A stretch of 64,000 nt of DNA from CAWCLK01 sp963796225 (GCA_963796225.1 CAWCLK010000019.1:124001-188000), one strand, 5' to 3'. Positions 1 through 8,892 are shown, counted from the first letter of the stretch. Notes: a model not told the origin generated them from the letters alone. Translations and numbers: made by a program.

Positions 1-25
1 ACGTCGTGGGCGTCCCGGAGGCCAT
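1..25 (-). CDS. possible first codons of purL (partial)
   Basis: An ATG 25 bp downstream of the purQ stop opens a frame that runs off the window edge after eight codons (MASGTPTT). In many bacteria purL follows purQ, so this could be the start of phosphoribosylformylglycinamidine synthase II. The upstream sequence has only a weak G-rich Shine-Dalgarno candidate. Too little is present to recognise the protein; the call rests on gene order alone. Confidence 0.25.
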
Positions 26-50
26 GCGCCCCAGGTCGTGAGGGTCCGCC

Positions 51-725
51 TCAGGCTCGAACGGGCGCCTGCACGAGCCCGAGGAACATCGGCAGGGCCT
101 GGTCCCCGGTCCACAGCGCCCCGTCGACGGCGTGCTCGGGGTGCGGCATGAGCCCGACGACGTTGCCGGCCTCGTTGCAGATGCCCGCGATGTCGCGCTC
201 GGAGCCGTTGGGGTTGTCGCCCTCGGCGTACCGGAACACGACCCGGCCGTCGGCCTCGAGCTGGTCGAGCGTGGCCGTGTCGGCGTAGTAGCGGCCCTCG
301 CCGTTCTTGACCGGCACGGAGATCGGCCCGGCGTCGGTGAACCCGCGGGTCCACGGCGTGTCGCGGTTCTCGACCTCCAGCGACACCGACCGGCACACGA
401 AGCGCAGACCGGCGTTGCGCAGCAGCGCCCCGGGCAGCAACCCGGCCTCGCACAGGACCTGGAAGCCGTTGCAGATGCCCAGCACCGGGCCGCCGTCGCG
501 GGCGAAGTCGGCCACGCCCTGCATGACCTCGGCGCGGTGGGCCACCGCCCCGCAGCGCAGGTAGTCGCCGTAGCTGAACCCGCCGGGGAGGATCACCGCG
601 TCCACGTCACCGACGCTGCGGTCGGCGTGCCACAGCTGGGTCGCCTCGCCGCCGGCCAGCTCGACCGCGGCCATCGCGTCACGGTCGTCCAGCGAGCCGG
701 GGAAGGTCACCACGCCCACCTTCAC
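51..725 (-). CDS. purQ: phosphoribosylformylglycinamidine synthase subunit PurQ
   Basis: Glutaminase subunit of FGAM synthase. It releases ammonia from glutamine for the fourth step of de novo purine synthesis and works in a cytoplasmic complex with PurL and PurS. The 224 residues match the usual length of stand-alone PurQ. The class I glutamine amidotransferase triad is visible: nucleophile Cys85 in GICNGFQ, and His195 and Glu197 in MPHPEH. The PurQ-typical PGGFSYGDYLR segment is near residue 47. The start is GTG. It is the last complete gene of a minus-strand purS/unknown/purQ series, 39 bp after the unknown gene. Confidence 0.97.
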   Translation of the reverse strand: MKVGVVTFPGSLDDRDAMAAVELAGGEATQLWHADRSVGDVDAVILPGGFSYGDYLRCGAVAHRAEVMQGVADFARDGGPVLGICNGFQVLCEAGLLPGALLRNAGLRFVCRSVSLEVENRDTPWTRGFTDAGPISVPVKNGEGRYYADTATLDQLEADGRVVFRYAEGDNPNGSERDIAGICNEAGNVVGLMPHPEHAVDGALWTGDQALPMFLGLVQAPVRA

Positions 726-764
726 GGTGCGGCCTCTCTGTCGGTCGGTTCGGGATGCGCGGGG

Positions 765-1526
765 TCAGCGACGGTAGCCCGCGTCGACGAGCTGCTCGAT
801 CGCGTCGGGGTCCTCGACCAGCAGCTGCGCGTCGAGGCAGCCGCGGGGCGGGTCGTCGGTGAAGGTGATCAGCTCGCAGGCGTCGTGCTGGGCCTGCATG
901 GCATCCAGCTCGTCCGCCGCCGAGACCGGCTGTCCCGGCCACGTGCCCGCCCCGATGTGGGTGAGCTCGTGGACGATCATCGGGGCGGCGCGGTACCCGG
1001 GCTCGAACTGGAAGCGGGGGTTGAGCTCGATCACGAGCCGCTGCGCGTCGCTGTCGGCGATCGTCTCGACCCGCGCGGAGGACTCGACACCGGTCAGCTC
1101 GAAGATCGCCACGCGCAGCTGCCCGCCGGCGTCGACGAACGCCTCCAGCCCACGCTCCGCGTCCGGGAAGTCGCCGATCTGCAGCAGCCCGCAGGTCGCC
1201 TCCATGGCGGCGCGGACCGTGCCACGTGCCCCGGCGTCGCCGAACAGCTCGACGTCCTCGGCGCAGTCCGGGCCCGGCTCGGTGTCCTGGGTGTCGTTGA
1301 GGACGGCGCGACCGCGGTCGTGGGTGACCTGCGCGGTGCCCGGCGGGCGTCGCTCGGCGACGGTGATGGGCTCCTTGGCCAGCAGGGCCGAGAACATCCA
1401 GATGCTCACGGCGATGCCGGCGACCACCAGGACGACCATCGGGATGACGAACCAGCGCTGCAGGAGCGGTTCGCCGTCGGGCATCGACGGCAACCCGTCC
1501 CCGACGCCCCCGGGGCTGGTACGCAT
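765..1526 (-). CDS. membrane-anchored HExxH metallopeptidase-like protein of unknown function
   Basis: About 253 residues with a short cytoplasmic N-terminus, one strong transmembrane helix (about residues 25-47) and an extracytoplasmic domain. The domain contains HELTH near residue 186, the zincin zinc-binding motif, followed by an acidic stretch that could hold the third ligand. Two or more cysteine pairs suggest disulfides outside the cell. I do not recognise the substrate; similarity to small uncharacterised putative-metallopeptidase (DUF) families is likely. The ATG is preferred over an upstream in-frame GTG at 1532 because GAGGTGG lies just before it; the region overlaps or abuts the purS stop. 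It sits between purS and purQ, which are normally adjacent. Confidence 0.8.
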   Translation of the reverse strand: MRTSPGGVGDGLPSMPDGEPLLQRWFVIPMVVLVVAGIAVSIWMFSALLAKEPITVAERRPPGTAQVTHDRGRAVLNDTQDTEPGPDCAEDVELFGDAGARGTVRAAMEATCGLLQIGDFPDAERGLEAFVDAGGQLRVAIFELTGVESSARVETIADSDAQRLVIELNPRFQFEPGYRAAPMIVHELTHIGAGTWPGQPVSAADELDAMQAQHDACELITFTDDPPRGCLDAQLLVEDPDAIEQLVDAGYRR

Positions 1527-1533
1527 GGCCACC

Positions 1534-1803
1534 TCAGCGGTCCGCGTCGGCCCGCTCGGATTCGGTGATCACCCGCCAGGTGTAGGACTCGATCACGGGG
1601 TTGGTGAGGAAGTCGGCGCAGACCTTGTCCACGGTCGCGGCGAGCTCGTCACCCTCGGCGTCGACGTCGAGCTCGAGGTGCTTGCCGATGCGCACGTCGC
1701 GGATCCCGTCGTAGCCCAGCCCCGGGAGGGCGCGCTCCACGGCGCGGCCCTGGGGGTCCAGGATCTCGTGCTTGAGCAGGACGTCGATCGCGACACGGGG
1801 CAT
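1534..1803 (-). CDS. purS: phosphoribosylformylglycinamidine synthase subunit PurS
   Basis: Small structural subunit of the three-part FGAM synthase (PurS-PurQ-PurL), needed for ammonia channelling between PurQ and PurL. The 89 residues match the family length. The N-terminal segment VLLKHEILDPQGRAV and the middle segment G..DVRIGKHLEL are diagnostic for PurS. ATG is chosen because homologues start immediately before the first beta strand; an in-frame GTG 12 bp upstream is possible. It is the first gene of the minus-strand purine group. The upstream region holds a pair of palindromic repeats. Confidence 0.93.
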   Translation of the reverse strand: MPRVAIDVLLKHEILDPQGRAVERALPGLGYDGIRDVRIGKHLELDVDAEGDELAATVDKVCADFLTNPVIESYTWRVITESERADADR

Positions 1804-1857
1804 GGGAGCACTCACGGGGCGGGGGCGGCGCCCCGAGTCTACGTCCGCCCCGCGGTA

Positions 1858-1963
1858 CTGGGCACCGACCGCCCGCCGGATCCCCGGGGCCAGGGTGCCC
1901 AGTTCGCTGGCACGGCGTTCTGGGCACCGTGGCCGGCGCGATCGCCGGGGCCGCGGTGCCCAG
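1858..1963. repeat. two tandem REP-like palindromes
   Basis: Two hairpin units of about 45 bp lie in tandem between purS and the SDR gene. Each begins with CTGGGCACC and ends with GGTGCCCAGTTCG. Unit 1 has arms at 1858-1866 and 1894-1902; unit 2 at 1920-1928 and 1955-1963, with a longer GC-rich stem in unit 2. Both flanking genes are on the minus strand, so the units could end the SDR transcript before purS, or be mobile REP/BIME-type elements. The shared outer arms with diverged centres favour a repeat family. Confidence 0.7.
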
Positions 1964-1970
1964 TTCGTGG

Positions 1971-3074
1971 TCAGACCATCGCGGCGCTGCTCATGTCCAT
2001 GTGCTCGCGGGTGAAGGCGACCAGGCGCGGGATGTAGTCGGACCAGTGGGGCACCTCGATGCCGGTGCCGGCCAGGTCCCGCGAGGCGTTGTCGGTGAGG
2101 TAGTGGGTCGGGTGGGTGAAGTAGGGGATCGCCTCGGCCGGGAACTCCATGAGGTTGCGCATGGCGGGCACGTGCGCGAGCAGCGCCGTGGCAGGTCCCG
2201 CGGGGAGCTTGACCTTGATCACCCGCTTGCCGGTGGCGTCGGCGAAGCAGTCGATCATCTCGGTGATCGTCGGCGGGTTGGGGTTGGCAAGGGCGTAGGT
2301 GAGGCCCTCGGACTCGCTGATGCCGGAGAGGTGGCTGATCGCGTCGACCACGAAGTCGCGAGGCACGAGGTTGAACCGGAAGGCGTCCGGCGCGCCGACC
2401 ATCGGCATCACGGCCACCGGCCCGGGCTGCTTGAGCAGCAGCTTGGCCACGTAGTACGGACCGTCGAGCTTCTGCGTCGCCCCGGTCTGCGAGTCGCCGT
2501 TGACGACCGCGGGGCGGTAGATCGTGGTCGGCAGGCCGGCGTCGGCGGCCTCGCGGACGATCACCTCGGCCAGGTGCTTGGTGTGGTCGTAGTGGTTCGC
2601 GAACTGCATGCCGGGGACCTGCAGGTCGGTCTCGCGCCACGGCCCGACGTAGCGCCCCGACACGTAGCAGGTCGACACGTACTGGTAGCGGAACAGGTTG
2701 TCGCAGGCCTTGGCGAACTCGGTCACGTGGCGCGTGCCGGCGACGTTGACCCGCATCGCCAGGTCCTCGGCGACGGCGAGGTCGTAGACGGCGGCGAGGT
2801 GGAAGACCTCGGTCGTGGTCTCGGCCAGCGTGCCGTACTCGGTCTCGAGCCCGAGGTCGGGCTCGGTGATGTCACCCGGGACCAGGCGGATCCGACCGAC
2901 GAGGTCGGCGTCGGCCTTCTCGAGCTCGACGACCTTGGCACGGGCGGTGTCGAGGAACTTGTCCTGGACGAGGCAGACCGCCTCGGCCTCCGGGTTGCGG
3001 CGCAGCACGCGCGGGAGCAGCTCGACCCCGAGGAAGCCGGGGAAGCCGGTGAAGAAGATCGTGGGCGTGGCCAT
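1971..3074 (-). CDS. extended SDR, fatty acyl-CoA reductase/epimerase-like (NAD-binding 4 family)
   Basis: 367-residue extended short-chain dehydrogenase. The N-terminus has the Rossmann motif TGFPGFLG (residues about 9-16). The catalytic YxxxK is present as YDHTK near residue 164, followed by the IYRPAVVNGD segment typical of fatty acyl-CoA reductase/male-sterility-like SDRs. A likely role is NAD(P)H-dependent reduction of an acyl thioester or a lipid-linked substrate; the exact substrate cannot be read. GGAAGG precedes the ATG. It follows an aldehyde dehydrogenase by 28 bp on the same strand, so the two probably form an operon handling aldehyde/acid interconversion under the divergent TetR gene. 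Confidence 0.88.
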   Translation of the reverse strand: MATPTIFFTGFPGFLGVELLPRVLRRNPEAEAVCLVQDKFLDTARAKVVELEKADADLVGRIRLVPGDITEPDLGLETEYGTLAETTTEVFHLAAVYDLAVAEDLAMRVNVAGTRHVTEFAKACDNLFRYQYVSTCYVSGRYVGPWRETDLQVPGMQFANHYDHTKHLAEVIVREAADAGLPTTIYRPAVVNGDSQTGATQKLDGPYYVAKLLLKQPGPVAVMPMVGAPDAFRFNLVPRDFVVDAISHLSGISESEGLTYALANPNPPTITEMIDCFADATGKRVIKVKLPAGPATALLAHVPAMRNLMEFPAEAIPYFTHPTHYLTDNASRDLAGTGIEVPHWSDYIPRLVAFTREHMDMSSAAMV

Positions 3075-3102
3075 GGTGGTGCCTTCCGGGAGCCGAGAGG
3101 GG

Positions 3103-4738
3103 TCAGATGCGGGTGAGGCGGCGGACGGCGTGCAGGGCGCCCAGCGCGCGAGGTCAGGACCTTCGCGGTGGTCTCCTGGCCGAGCAGGGGCAGCTGCGTG
3201 ACCGGCAGCAGGTGCTGGGTCGCGATGGTCTGCACCTCGGTGTACTTCCAGATGCCCTCGCGGCCGTGGCGCCGGCCGAGGCCCGAGTCCTTGAACCCAC
3301 CCATCGGGGCGTCGGTCGACGCCCACGCGGCGGCGTAGGACTCGTTGACGTTGACGGTGCCGGCCTGGACGCGGCGGGCCACCTCGGCGCCCCGCTGCGG
3401 GTTCGAGGTCCACACCGACGCGTTGAGGCCGTACGCGGACGCGTTGGCCAGCTCGACGGCCTCGTCGACGTCGTCGTAGGGGTAGATCGTGACGACCGGG
3501 CCGAAGGTCTCCTCGGTGGCCACGGCCATCGAGTCGTCCACGCCGGTCAGGACGGTCGGGGCGTAGAACAGCGGGCCGACGTCGGGGCGGGGCTGGCCGC
3601 CGGTCAGCACCGTGGCGCCCTTGTCGCGGGCGTCGTCGACGTGGCGGGTGACGGTCTCGAGCTGGTCGCGGGACTGCAGCGAGCCCATGTCCCCGCCGTA
3701 CGCCAGCGCGGGCGACAGGACCAGGTCCTCGACCGCGGCGACGAACCGGCGGGTGAACTCCTCGACGATGCTGCGCGGGACGTAGAGACGCTCGATGGAG
3801 ATGCACAGCTGGCCCGCCGACGCGAAGCAGCCGGTGATCGAGCCCGCGACGGCCTTGTCGAGGTCGGCGTCGTCGAGGACGATCGAGGCGTTCTTGCCGC
3901 CGAGCTCGAGGGCGCAGCCGATGAGCTGCTCGCCCGCCTGGGCGGCGACCGACCGGCCGACCTCGGTGGACCCGGTGAAGGTGACGAAGTCGCACTGCTC
4001 GATCATCGGGGTGCCCAGCGCCGAGCCCTTGCCGGTGACCACCGACAGGACCTCGCGCGGCACGCCGGCCTCGACGAGCACGTCGACGATCCACAGGGCC
4101 GTGAACGGCGTGGTCTGTGCCGGCTTGATCACGCAGGCGTTGCCGGCCATCAGCGCCGGGATCGCGTCGGTGATCGACATCGACAGGGGGTAGTTCCACG
4201 GGGCGATGAACCCGACCACGCCCTTGGGGTGGCGCACCTCGACCGTTCGGGTCAGCCCGGGCAGTGCCCCGCCGCGACGCTGGTCGGCCAGGTGCCGCCC
4301 CGCCGTGCGGGCGTAGTAGGCCGACACCATGGCGACGTCGGCGACCTCCTCGTAGGCGTGGGCGCGGACCTTGCCGGACTCGAGCTGGATGAGGTCGAGC
4401 ACCTCGGCCTGGCGTTCGAACACGAGGTCGTGGGCACGCGTGAGGATGCGCGCACGTTCGGCGTGGCCGAGGGCGGCCCATGCGGGTTGGGCGGCGCGCG
4501 CGGCGGCGACGGCGGCCGTGACGTCCTCGGCGGTGCCGGACGGGATGGACCCGAGCAGCTGCTCGGTCAGCGGCGAGGTCACGTCGATGGTGTCCCGGTC
4601 GGCGACCGTGACCGCGTGGGCCAGCAGGCGGTCACGCAGGTCCTGGGGCAGCAGCGGCGGGGCGGTGGCCAGACCGAGGTGGCCGCCCTCGAGGGTGGCG
4701 GGGGCGGCGTCGGACGGGCGCGACAGGGTGGCGCTCAT
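3103..4738 (-). CDS. aldehyde dehydrogenase (succinate-semialdehyde dehydrogenase-like), frameshift near the C-terminus
   Basis: NAD(P)-dependent oxidation of an aldehyde to the acid. Family motifs are present in order: APWNYPL (about residue 179), VTFTGSTEVG, ELGGKN with the general-base Glu, the nucleophile Cys in SAGQLCIS, and EETFGPV. A last-exon-like tail LTSRALGALHAVRRLTRI followed by a stop at 3103 is what homologues have, but a one-base loss near 3150 throws the literal frame on into the SDR gene as far as 2723. I therefore place the real end at 3103 with a frameshift, probably a sequencing indel. It starts divergently from a TetR gene and is likely repressed by it. Confidence 0.9.
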
Positions 4739-4760
4739 GGATCTCCCGGAGTGTGGGGCT

Positions 4761-4815
4761 GTTGATCAGCCGGTCAATGAGAGTTACGGTACGAGATGTT
4801 GACCACGCGGTCAAC
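4761..4815. promoter_or_regulatory. two TetR-type operator palindromes in a divergent promoter
   Basis: The 112-bp gap between the aldehyde dehydrogenase and the TetR gene holds two related 18-bp dyads. The site at 4798-4815 is a perfect GTTGACC-ACGC-GGTCAAC. The site at 4761-4778 is GTTGATC-AGCC-GGTCAAT, the same consensus with two changes. The intervening DNA is unusually AT-rich for this genome and probably holds the divergent promoters. A role as binding sites for the adjacent TetR is inferred from position and symmetry. Confidence 0.7.
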
Positions 4816-4850
4816 ACCAACGACCGCGGGAGCCGTCGCGAGGAGCACAC

Positions 4851-5502
4851 GTGCCCGGCGTCAAGGCCCCCGAGCAGGAGCGCCGCGCCCAGATCCTGGA
4901 CGCGGCCGTCCGCGTGGCCACCGCCGACCGCCTCGACGGGCTGACCGTGCGCAAGGTGGCCGACGCCGCGGAGCTGTCCCCCGGGCTGGTCTTCTTCCAC
5001 TTCGGCGTCCAAGGACCAGCTGCTGCTGGACCTGCTGGACCGGGTCCTCGAGGAGATCATCGGGCGGCGCCCACCCGAGGACGCCGCCGGCGCCCCGTCG
5101 GCCCGGGACGCCCTGCTGGCCTACGCGCGTCGCGAGCTCGAACGCCTGCCGGGCGAGCGCGAGTTCGTCGAGCTCTTCTTCGACTTCTGGGTGGTCGGGA
5201 CCCGCAACCCCGACGTGCGGCAGCGGATGAGCGAGGCCATGGCGGCCTACCGCGCCTCCTTCGAACCCCTGGCCACCCGCATCGTCGCCGAGGAGGCCGA
5301 CCGGTTCGACGGCGTGCCGCCACCGGTGACGTGGCGCGCATCATCGTGTCCTTCGTGCAGGGCACCGCGTTCCAGGCCGTGCTCGAGCCGGGGCGCTTCG
5401 ACGTCGAACGCGCTCATGGCCGCGCTGGAGGCACTGGTGCCGCCCCCTCAACGACTCCGGGTGAAGAACACCTCGCAAGCCGGGGGTCCGTCCATCGCGT
5501 AG
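4851..5502 (+). CDS. TetR-family transcriptional regulator, interrupted by frame breaks
   Basis: The helix-turn-helix region is clear in the first 53 codons: AAELSPGLVFFHFG is the TetR recognition-helix region. The GTG start follows a good GAGGAG site. Frame changes near 5007, 5324 and 5413 split the ligand-binding domain. Conserved coding continues in another frame each time (SKDQLLLDLLDRV, then GDVARIIVSFVQGT, then LMAALEALVPP), so one intact protein of about 200 residues is implied. The three shifts look like sequencing indels. The exact C-terminus is uncertain and may lie before 5450. It is divergent from the dehydrogenase pair and is their likely repressor. Confidence 0.78.
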
Positions 5503-6086
5503 CAGCTGGTGTTGACGTGGAAGACCCACGAGAACGCCAGCGGCTCGCCGGTCGCGGACGTCATGTCCGCGTGCCCGCGGTTGCCGAACGAGTTGGCCCG
5601 GGTGTCCGACCCGAACGCGTCGTTGTCGTTGATGCGGTAGGTGGACGTCCCCGTCGCAAGGGGACCCGCGGCCTCGTCGGTGTCCGTGCACGGTCCGGCC
5701 AGCTGAGCGCCCGGGTCCATCGGCCAGATCTCGATCGGCACGCTGTCAGCGGCGGCAACGGCGACGATCGCGCCCTGGCCGGTGTCCGTGACCTGCACGG
5801 GAACGGGTTCGATCCCCTCGGGTTCCGTCGCGGTGGGTTCGGGTGGCGGCCCCGCCATGCCACCATCCAGCCACGCGAGGAACGCGAGCTCGTCCGCCAC
5901 CTGGGCGTCCGTGCACCACACCTCTCGCGTGATGTTGATGAGGATGACCTGACCGTGCTCGACGTCGGGGAAGCCGTCGAAGAAGGGCACCTCGAAGCGC
6001 TCCGGTGGACCGGCGGTCGCAGGCGCCGAGAGGGTGCCGAACAGCAGCAACAGCGTGCAGGCCAGCACGCACGTTCGTCGTGTCAT
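5448..6086 (-). CDS. secreted protein of unknown function
   Basis: 212 residues. A classical signal peptide is visible: basic TRR, hydrophobic core VLACTLLLLFG, and a likely signal-peptidase site after APATA. The mature part is acidic and rich in Pro, Gly and Asp, with four cysteines that could form two disulfides. I do not recognise a family or catalytic motif. GGAG lies upstream of the ATG. The 3' end overlaps the tail of the convergent TetR gene. It stands alone, divergent from cydA. Confidence 0.75.
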   Translation of the reverse strand: MTRRTCVLACTLLLLFGTLSAPATAGPPERFEVPFFDGFPDVEHGQVILINITREVWCTDAQVADELAFLAWLDGGMAGPPPEPTATEPEGIEPVPVQVTDTGQGAIVAVAAADSVPIEIWPMDPGAQLAGPCTDTDEAAGPLATGTSTYRINDNDAFGSDTRANSFGNRGHADMTSATGEPLAFSWVFHVNTSCYAMDGPPACEVFFTRSR

Positions 6087-6399
6087 CGCACAGACTCCTG
6101 ACTCGTGCCAGGCGGGGCGCTCGACCACGTCACGCTCATCCCGGCGGTGTGGTGGTTGCCCCCACCTGCGAGCCTCCGCTGACCGTCGAGGCTGGTCCAG
6201 CCCCTGCGCGTCTGCGCGCGCGACCCGGGAGGCGTGCGCACGTCGGCGCGGGACGCGCGAGACGTGTGTCCCCGCCCCGCCGGTAGCCGTGCGCAATGTC
6301 CGGGCATTTGTCCCGGGCGGGGCAGGGCGGAGTGCCCTGTGGGCCGACGGGGCGGCCGGGGGACGCTGACGGCGTCGTCGTCTCGCGCGAGGTCCCTCG
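6087..6399. other. intergenic region upstream of cydA; no gene seen
   Basis: 313 bp between two divergent genes. I see no plausible coding frame. It contains a 14-bp near-palindrome (AATGTCCGGGCATT, 6295-6308) about 92 bp before the cydA start, which could be a regulator site for the cyd operon. No strong terminator or riboswitch-like fold was recognised. Confidence 0.4.
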
Positions 6400-7797
6400 A
6401 TGGACGTGCTCGACCTGGCCCGCTGGCAGTTCGGGGTCACCACCGTCTTCCACTTCCTCTTCGTCCCGCTGACCATCGGGCTCGCCCCGCTGGTGGCGAT
6501 CATGCACACCGCCTACGTGCGCACCGGGCGGGACCAATGGCGGCGCATGGCGCAGCTGTTCGGCAAGATCCTGCTGATCAACTTCGCCGTCGGGGTCGTC
6601 ACCGGCATCGTGCAGGAGTTCCAGTTCGGGATGAACTGGAGCGAGTACTCGCGCTTCGTCGGGGACATCTTCGGCGCCCCGCTGGCGCTCGAGGCGCTGC
6701 TGGCCTTCTTCCTCGAATCCACCTTCCTCGGCCTGTGGATCTTCGGCTGGGACCGGCTGCCCACCCGGCTGCACCTGGCCACGATCTGGCTGGTCGCGAT
6801 CGGGACGACGGTGTCGGCGTTCTTCATCCTGGCCGCGAACAGCTTCATGCAGTGGCCGGTGGGCTACGAGGTCAACGCCGTCACCGACCGGGCCGAGCTG
6901 CGCAGCTTCCTCGACGTGGTGACCAACCCGCACCTGGCCACCCAGTTCCCGCACACGGTCCTGTCCGCCTGGGTCACCGCGGCCTTCGTGGTGCTGGCCG
7001 TCGCCGCCTGGCACCTGCGCCGCCGCAACGACGTCGACCTGTTCCGGTCGGCCGCCACGCTGGCGCTGGTCGTCGGGCTGGTGTCCTCGGTCGGCACGGC
7101 CTTCGTCGGCCACACCCAGGCCCAGCGCATGACCGAGCAGCAGCCGATGAAGATGGCGGCCGCCGAGGCGCTGTGGGACACCGAATCGCCGGCGGGCTGG
7201 TCGATCTTCGCGATCGGCGACATCGAGAACGGCCGCAACCACGTCAACATCGTGCTGCCGAACATGCTGTCGGTGCTGTCGACCAACTCCTTCGACGGCG
7301 AGGTCCGGGGCATCAACGACATCCAGGCCGAGTACGTCGCCACCTACGGCGAGGGCGACTACATCCCCAACGTCGGCGTGGCCTACTGGTCGTTCCGCCT
7401 GATGGTCGGGGCCGGCTTCCTGATGATCGCCCTGTCAGCCCTGGGCCTGTGGTACGTGCGCCGTGGCTCGCTGCTCGACCAACGCTGGCTGCTGCGGGCC
7501 CTGGTCCCGGCCGCGGCCCTGCCCTTCATCGCGAACAGCACGGGCTGGATCCTGACCGAGATGGGGCGCCAGCCCTGGATCGTCTTCGGGGTGATGACCA
7601 CCGACCAGGGGGTGTCGCCGGGCGTGACCGCGACGGCCGTGATGATCAGCCTCGCGGCCTTCACGGCCGTCTACGCGGTCCTCGGCGCGATCGGGCTGCG
7701 CCTGATGACGACGGCCGCCACCGACGGTCCACCCCCACCCGTCGATGACGCCGAGGCGGTCGAGGACCGCGTCGTCGTCCCCGTCGTCGCCTACTAG
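6400..7797 (+). CDS. cydA: cytochrome bd ubiquinol oxidase subunit I
   Basis: Haem-bearing subunit of the high-affinity cytochrome bd terminal oxidase, an integral membrane protein that oxidises quinol and reduces oxygen. The 465 residues and multiple helices fit the family. The N-terminus RWQFGVTTVFHFLF carries the conserved haem-ligand histidine (His18). GWILTEMGRQPW near residue 383 is the signature around the quinol site. The quinol loop is of the short type. It is the first gene of cydABCD, with cydB 18 bp downstream. Confidence 0.97.
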   Translation: MDVLDLARWQFGVTTVFHFLFVPLTIGLAPLVAIMHTAYVRTGRDQWRRMAQLFGKILLINFAVGVVTGIVQEFQFGMNWSEYSRFVGDIFGAPLALEALLAFFLESTFLGLWIFGWDRLPTRLHLATIWLVAIGTTVSAFFILAANSFMQWPVGYEVNAVTDRAELRSFLDVVTNPHLATQFPHTVLSAWVTAAFVVLAVAAWHLRRRNDVDLFRSAATLALVVGLVSSVGTAFVGHTQAQRMTEQQPMKMAAAEALWDTESPAGWSIFAIGDIENGRNHVNIVLPNMLSVLSTNSFDGEVRGINDIQAEYVATYGEGDYIPNVGVAYWSFRLMVGAGFLMIALSALGLWYVRRGSLLDQRWLLRALVPAAALPFIANSTGWILTEMGRQPWIVFGVMTTDQGVSPGVTATAVMISLAAFTAVYAVLGAIGLRLMTTAATDGPPPPVDDAEAVEDRVVVPVVAY

Positions 7798-7815
7798 GGC
7801 GAGGAGGCCACGACC

Positions 7816-8892
7816 ATGGACTGGACCAACCTGCCGACCCTCTGGTTCGGGCTGATCGCCGTGCTCTGGGTGGGCTACTTCGTCCTCGAGGGTTTCGACT
7901 TCGGCGTCGGGATCCTGTCGCGCGTGCTGGCCCGCACCGACGCCGAACGCAGCCAGGCGTTCAACGCCATCGGTCCCGTGTGGGACGGCAACGAGGTGTG
8001 GCTGCTGACCGCCGGCGGGGCGACCTTCGCCGCCTTCCCAGAGTGGTACGCCACGATGTTCAGCGGCTTCTACCTCCCGTTGCTGCTGATCCTGCTGGCG
8101 CTGATCGTCCGCGGCGTCGCGTTCGAGTTCCGCCACCAGCGCCACGACCAGCGGTGGCAGCGTGGCTGGGAGCAGGCCCTGTTCTGGGGCAGCCTGCTGC
8201 CTGCGGTGCTGTGGGGCGTGGCCTTCGCCAACATCGTGCGGGGCGTGCCGATCCAGGACCGAATCTTCACGGGCGACCTGCTCGACCTGCTGGGCCCGTA
8301 CGCCCTGCTCGGCGGGCTGACCTCCCTGCTGCTGTTCACCACCCACGGGGCGGTGTTCCTGGCGCTGAAGGTCGAGGGCGATCTGGCGGAACGAGCGGCG
8401 CGGCTGGCCACCCGCCTCGGTGTGGTCACGCCCGTGGTCGTGTTCGCGTTCCTCGGCTGGACCTACCTCAACGCCCGCGAGCTCGGCAACACCGGCGTGG
8501 TGCCGTCGTGGGTGCCGCTGGCGACGATCGCTGCCGCGGCGCTGCCCGAGTGGCTGCTGCGCGAGAAGCAGGTCGGCTGGGCGTTCGTGGCGACGGCGGG
8601 GACGATCGCGGGGACGACCGCCACGATCTTCCTCAACCTCTACCCCCGCGTCATGGTGTCGACGGTCGGGCCCGCCCAGGACCTGACGATCTTCAACGCG
8701 TCGTCGACCGACGCCACCCTGACGCTGATGGCCGTCGCGGCGCTCGTGTTCGTGCCGATCATCCTCGCCTACCAGGCCTGGACCTACTGGGTCTTCCGCG
8801 AACGGGTGCGTGTCGACCGGGTCACGGGTCCGCACGAGGGACCGATCGACGTGCTCGGACGCGTGCTCCACGACCGCGATGGCACCTCGTGA
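7816..8892 (+). CDS. cydB: cytochrome bd ubiquinol oxidase subunit II
   Basis: Second core subunit of cytochrome bd oxidase, 358 residues with about eight to nine transmembrane helices. The segments GFDFGVGIL and WDGNEVWLLTAGGATFAAFP are strongly conserved in CydB. A GAGGAGG site precedes the ATG. The stop overlaps the GTG start of cydD in a GTGA arrangement, indicating translational coupling within cydABCD. Confidence 0.97.
   Translation: MDWTNLPTLWFGLIAVLWVGYFVLEGFDFGVGILSRVLARTDAERSQAFNAIGPVWDGNEVWLLTAGGATFAAFPEWYATMFSGFYLPLLLILLALIVRGVAFEFRHQRHDQRWQRGWEQALFWGSLLPAVLWGVAFANIVRGVPIQDRIFTGDLLDLLGPYALLGGLTSLLLFTTHGAVFLALKVEGDLAERAARLATRLGVVTPVVVFAFLGWTYLNARELGNTGVVPSWVPLATIAAAALPEWLLREKQVGWAFVATAGTIAGTTATIFLNLYPRVMVSTVGPAQDLTIFNASSTDATLTLMAVAALVFVPIILAYQAWTYWVFRERVRVDRVTGPHEGPIDVLGRVLHDRDGTS

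Noticed and set aside
1858..1963. Simple transcription terminators
   Set aside because: Termination is possible, but duplicated units with conserved arms and diverged centres fit a REP-like family better. Kept as a repeat.
2723..3102. Aldehyde dehydrogenase reading on into the SDR gene to 2723
   Set aside because: The extension is an out-of-frame shadow of the SDR gene. A one-base change near 3150 restores the natural C-terminus and a stop at 3103.
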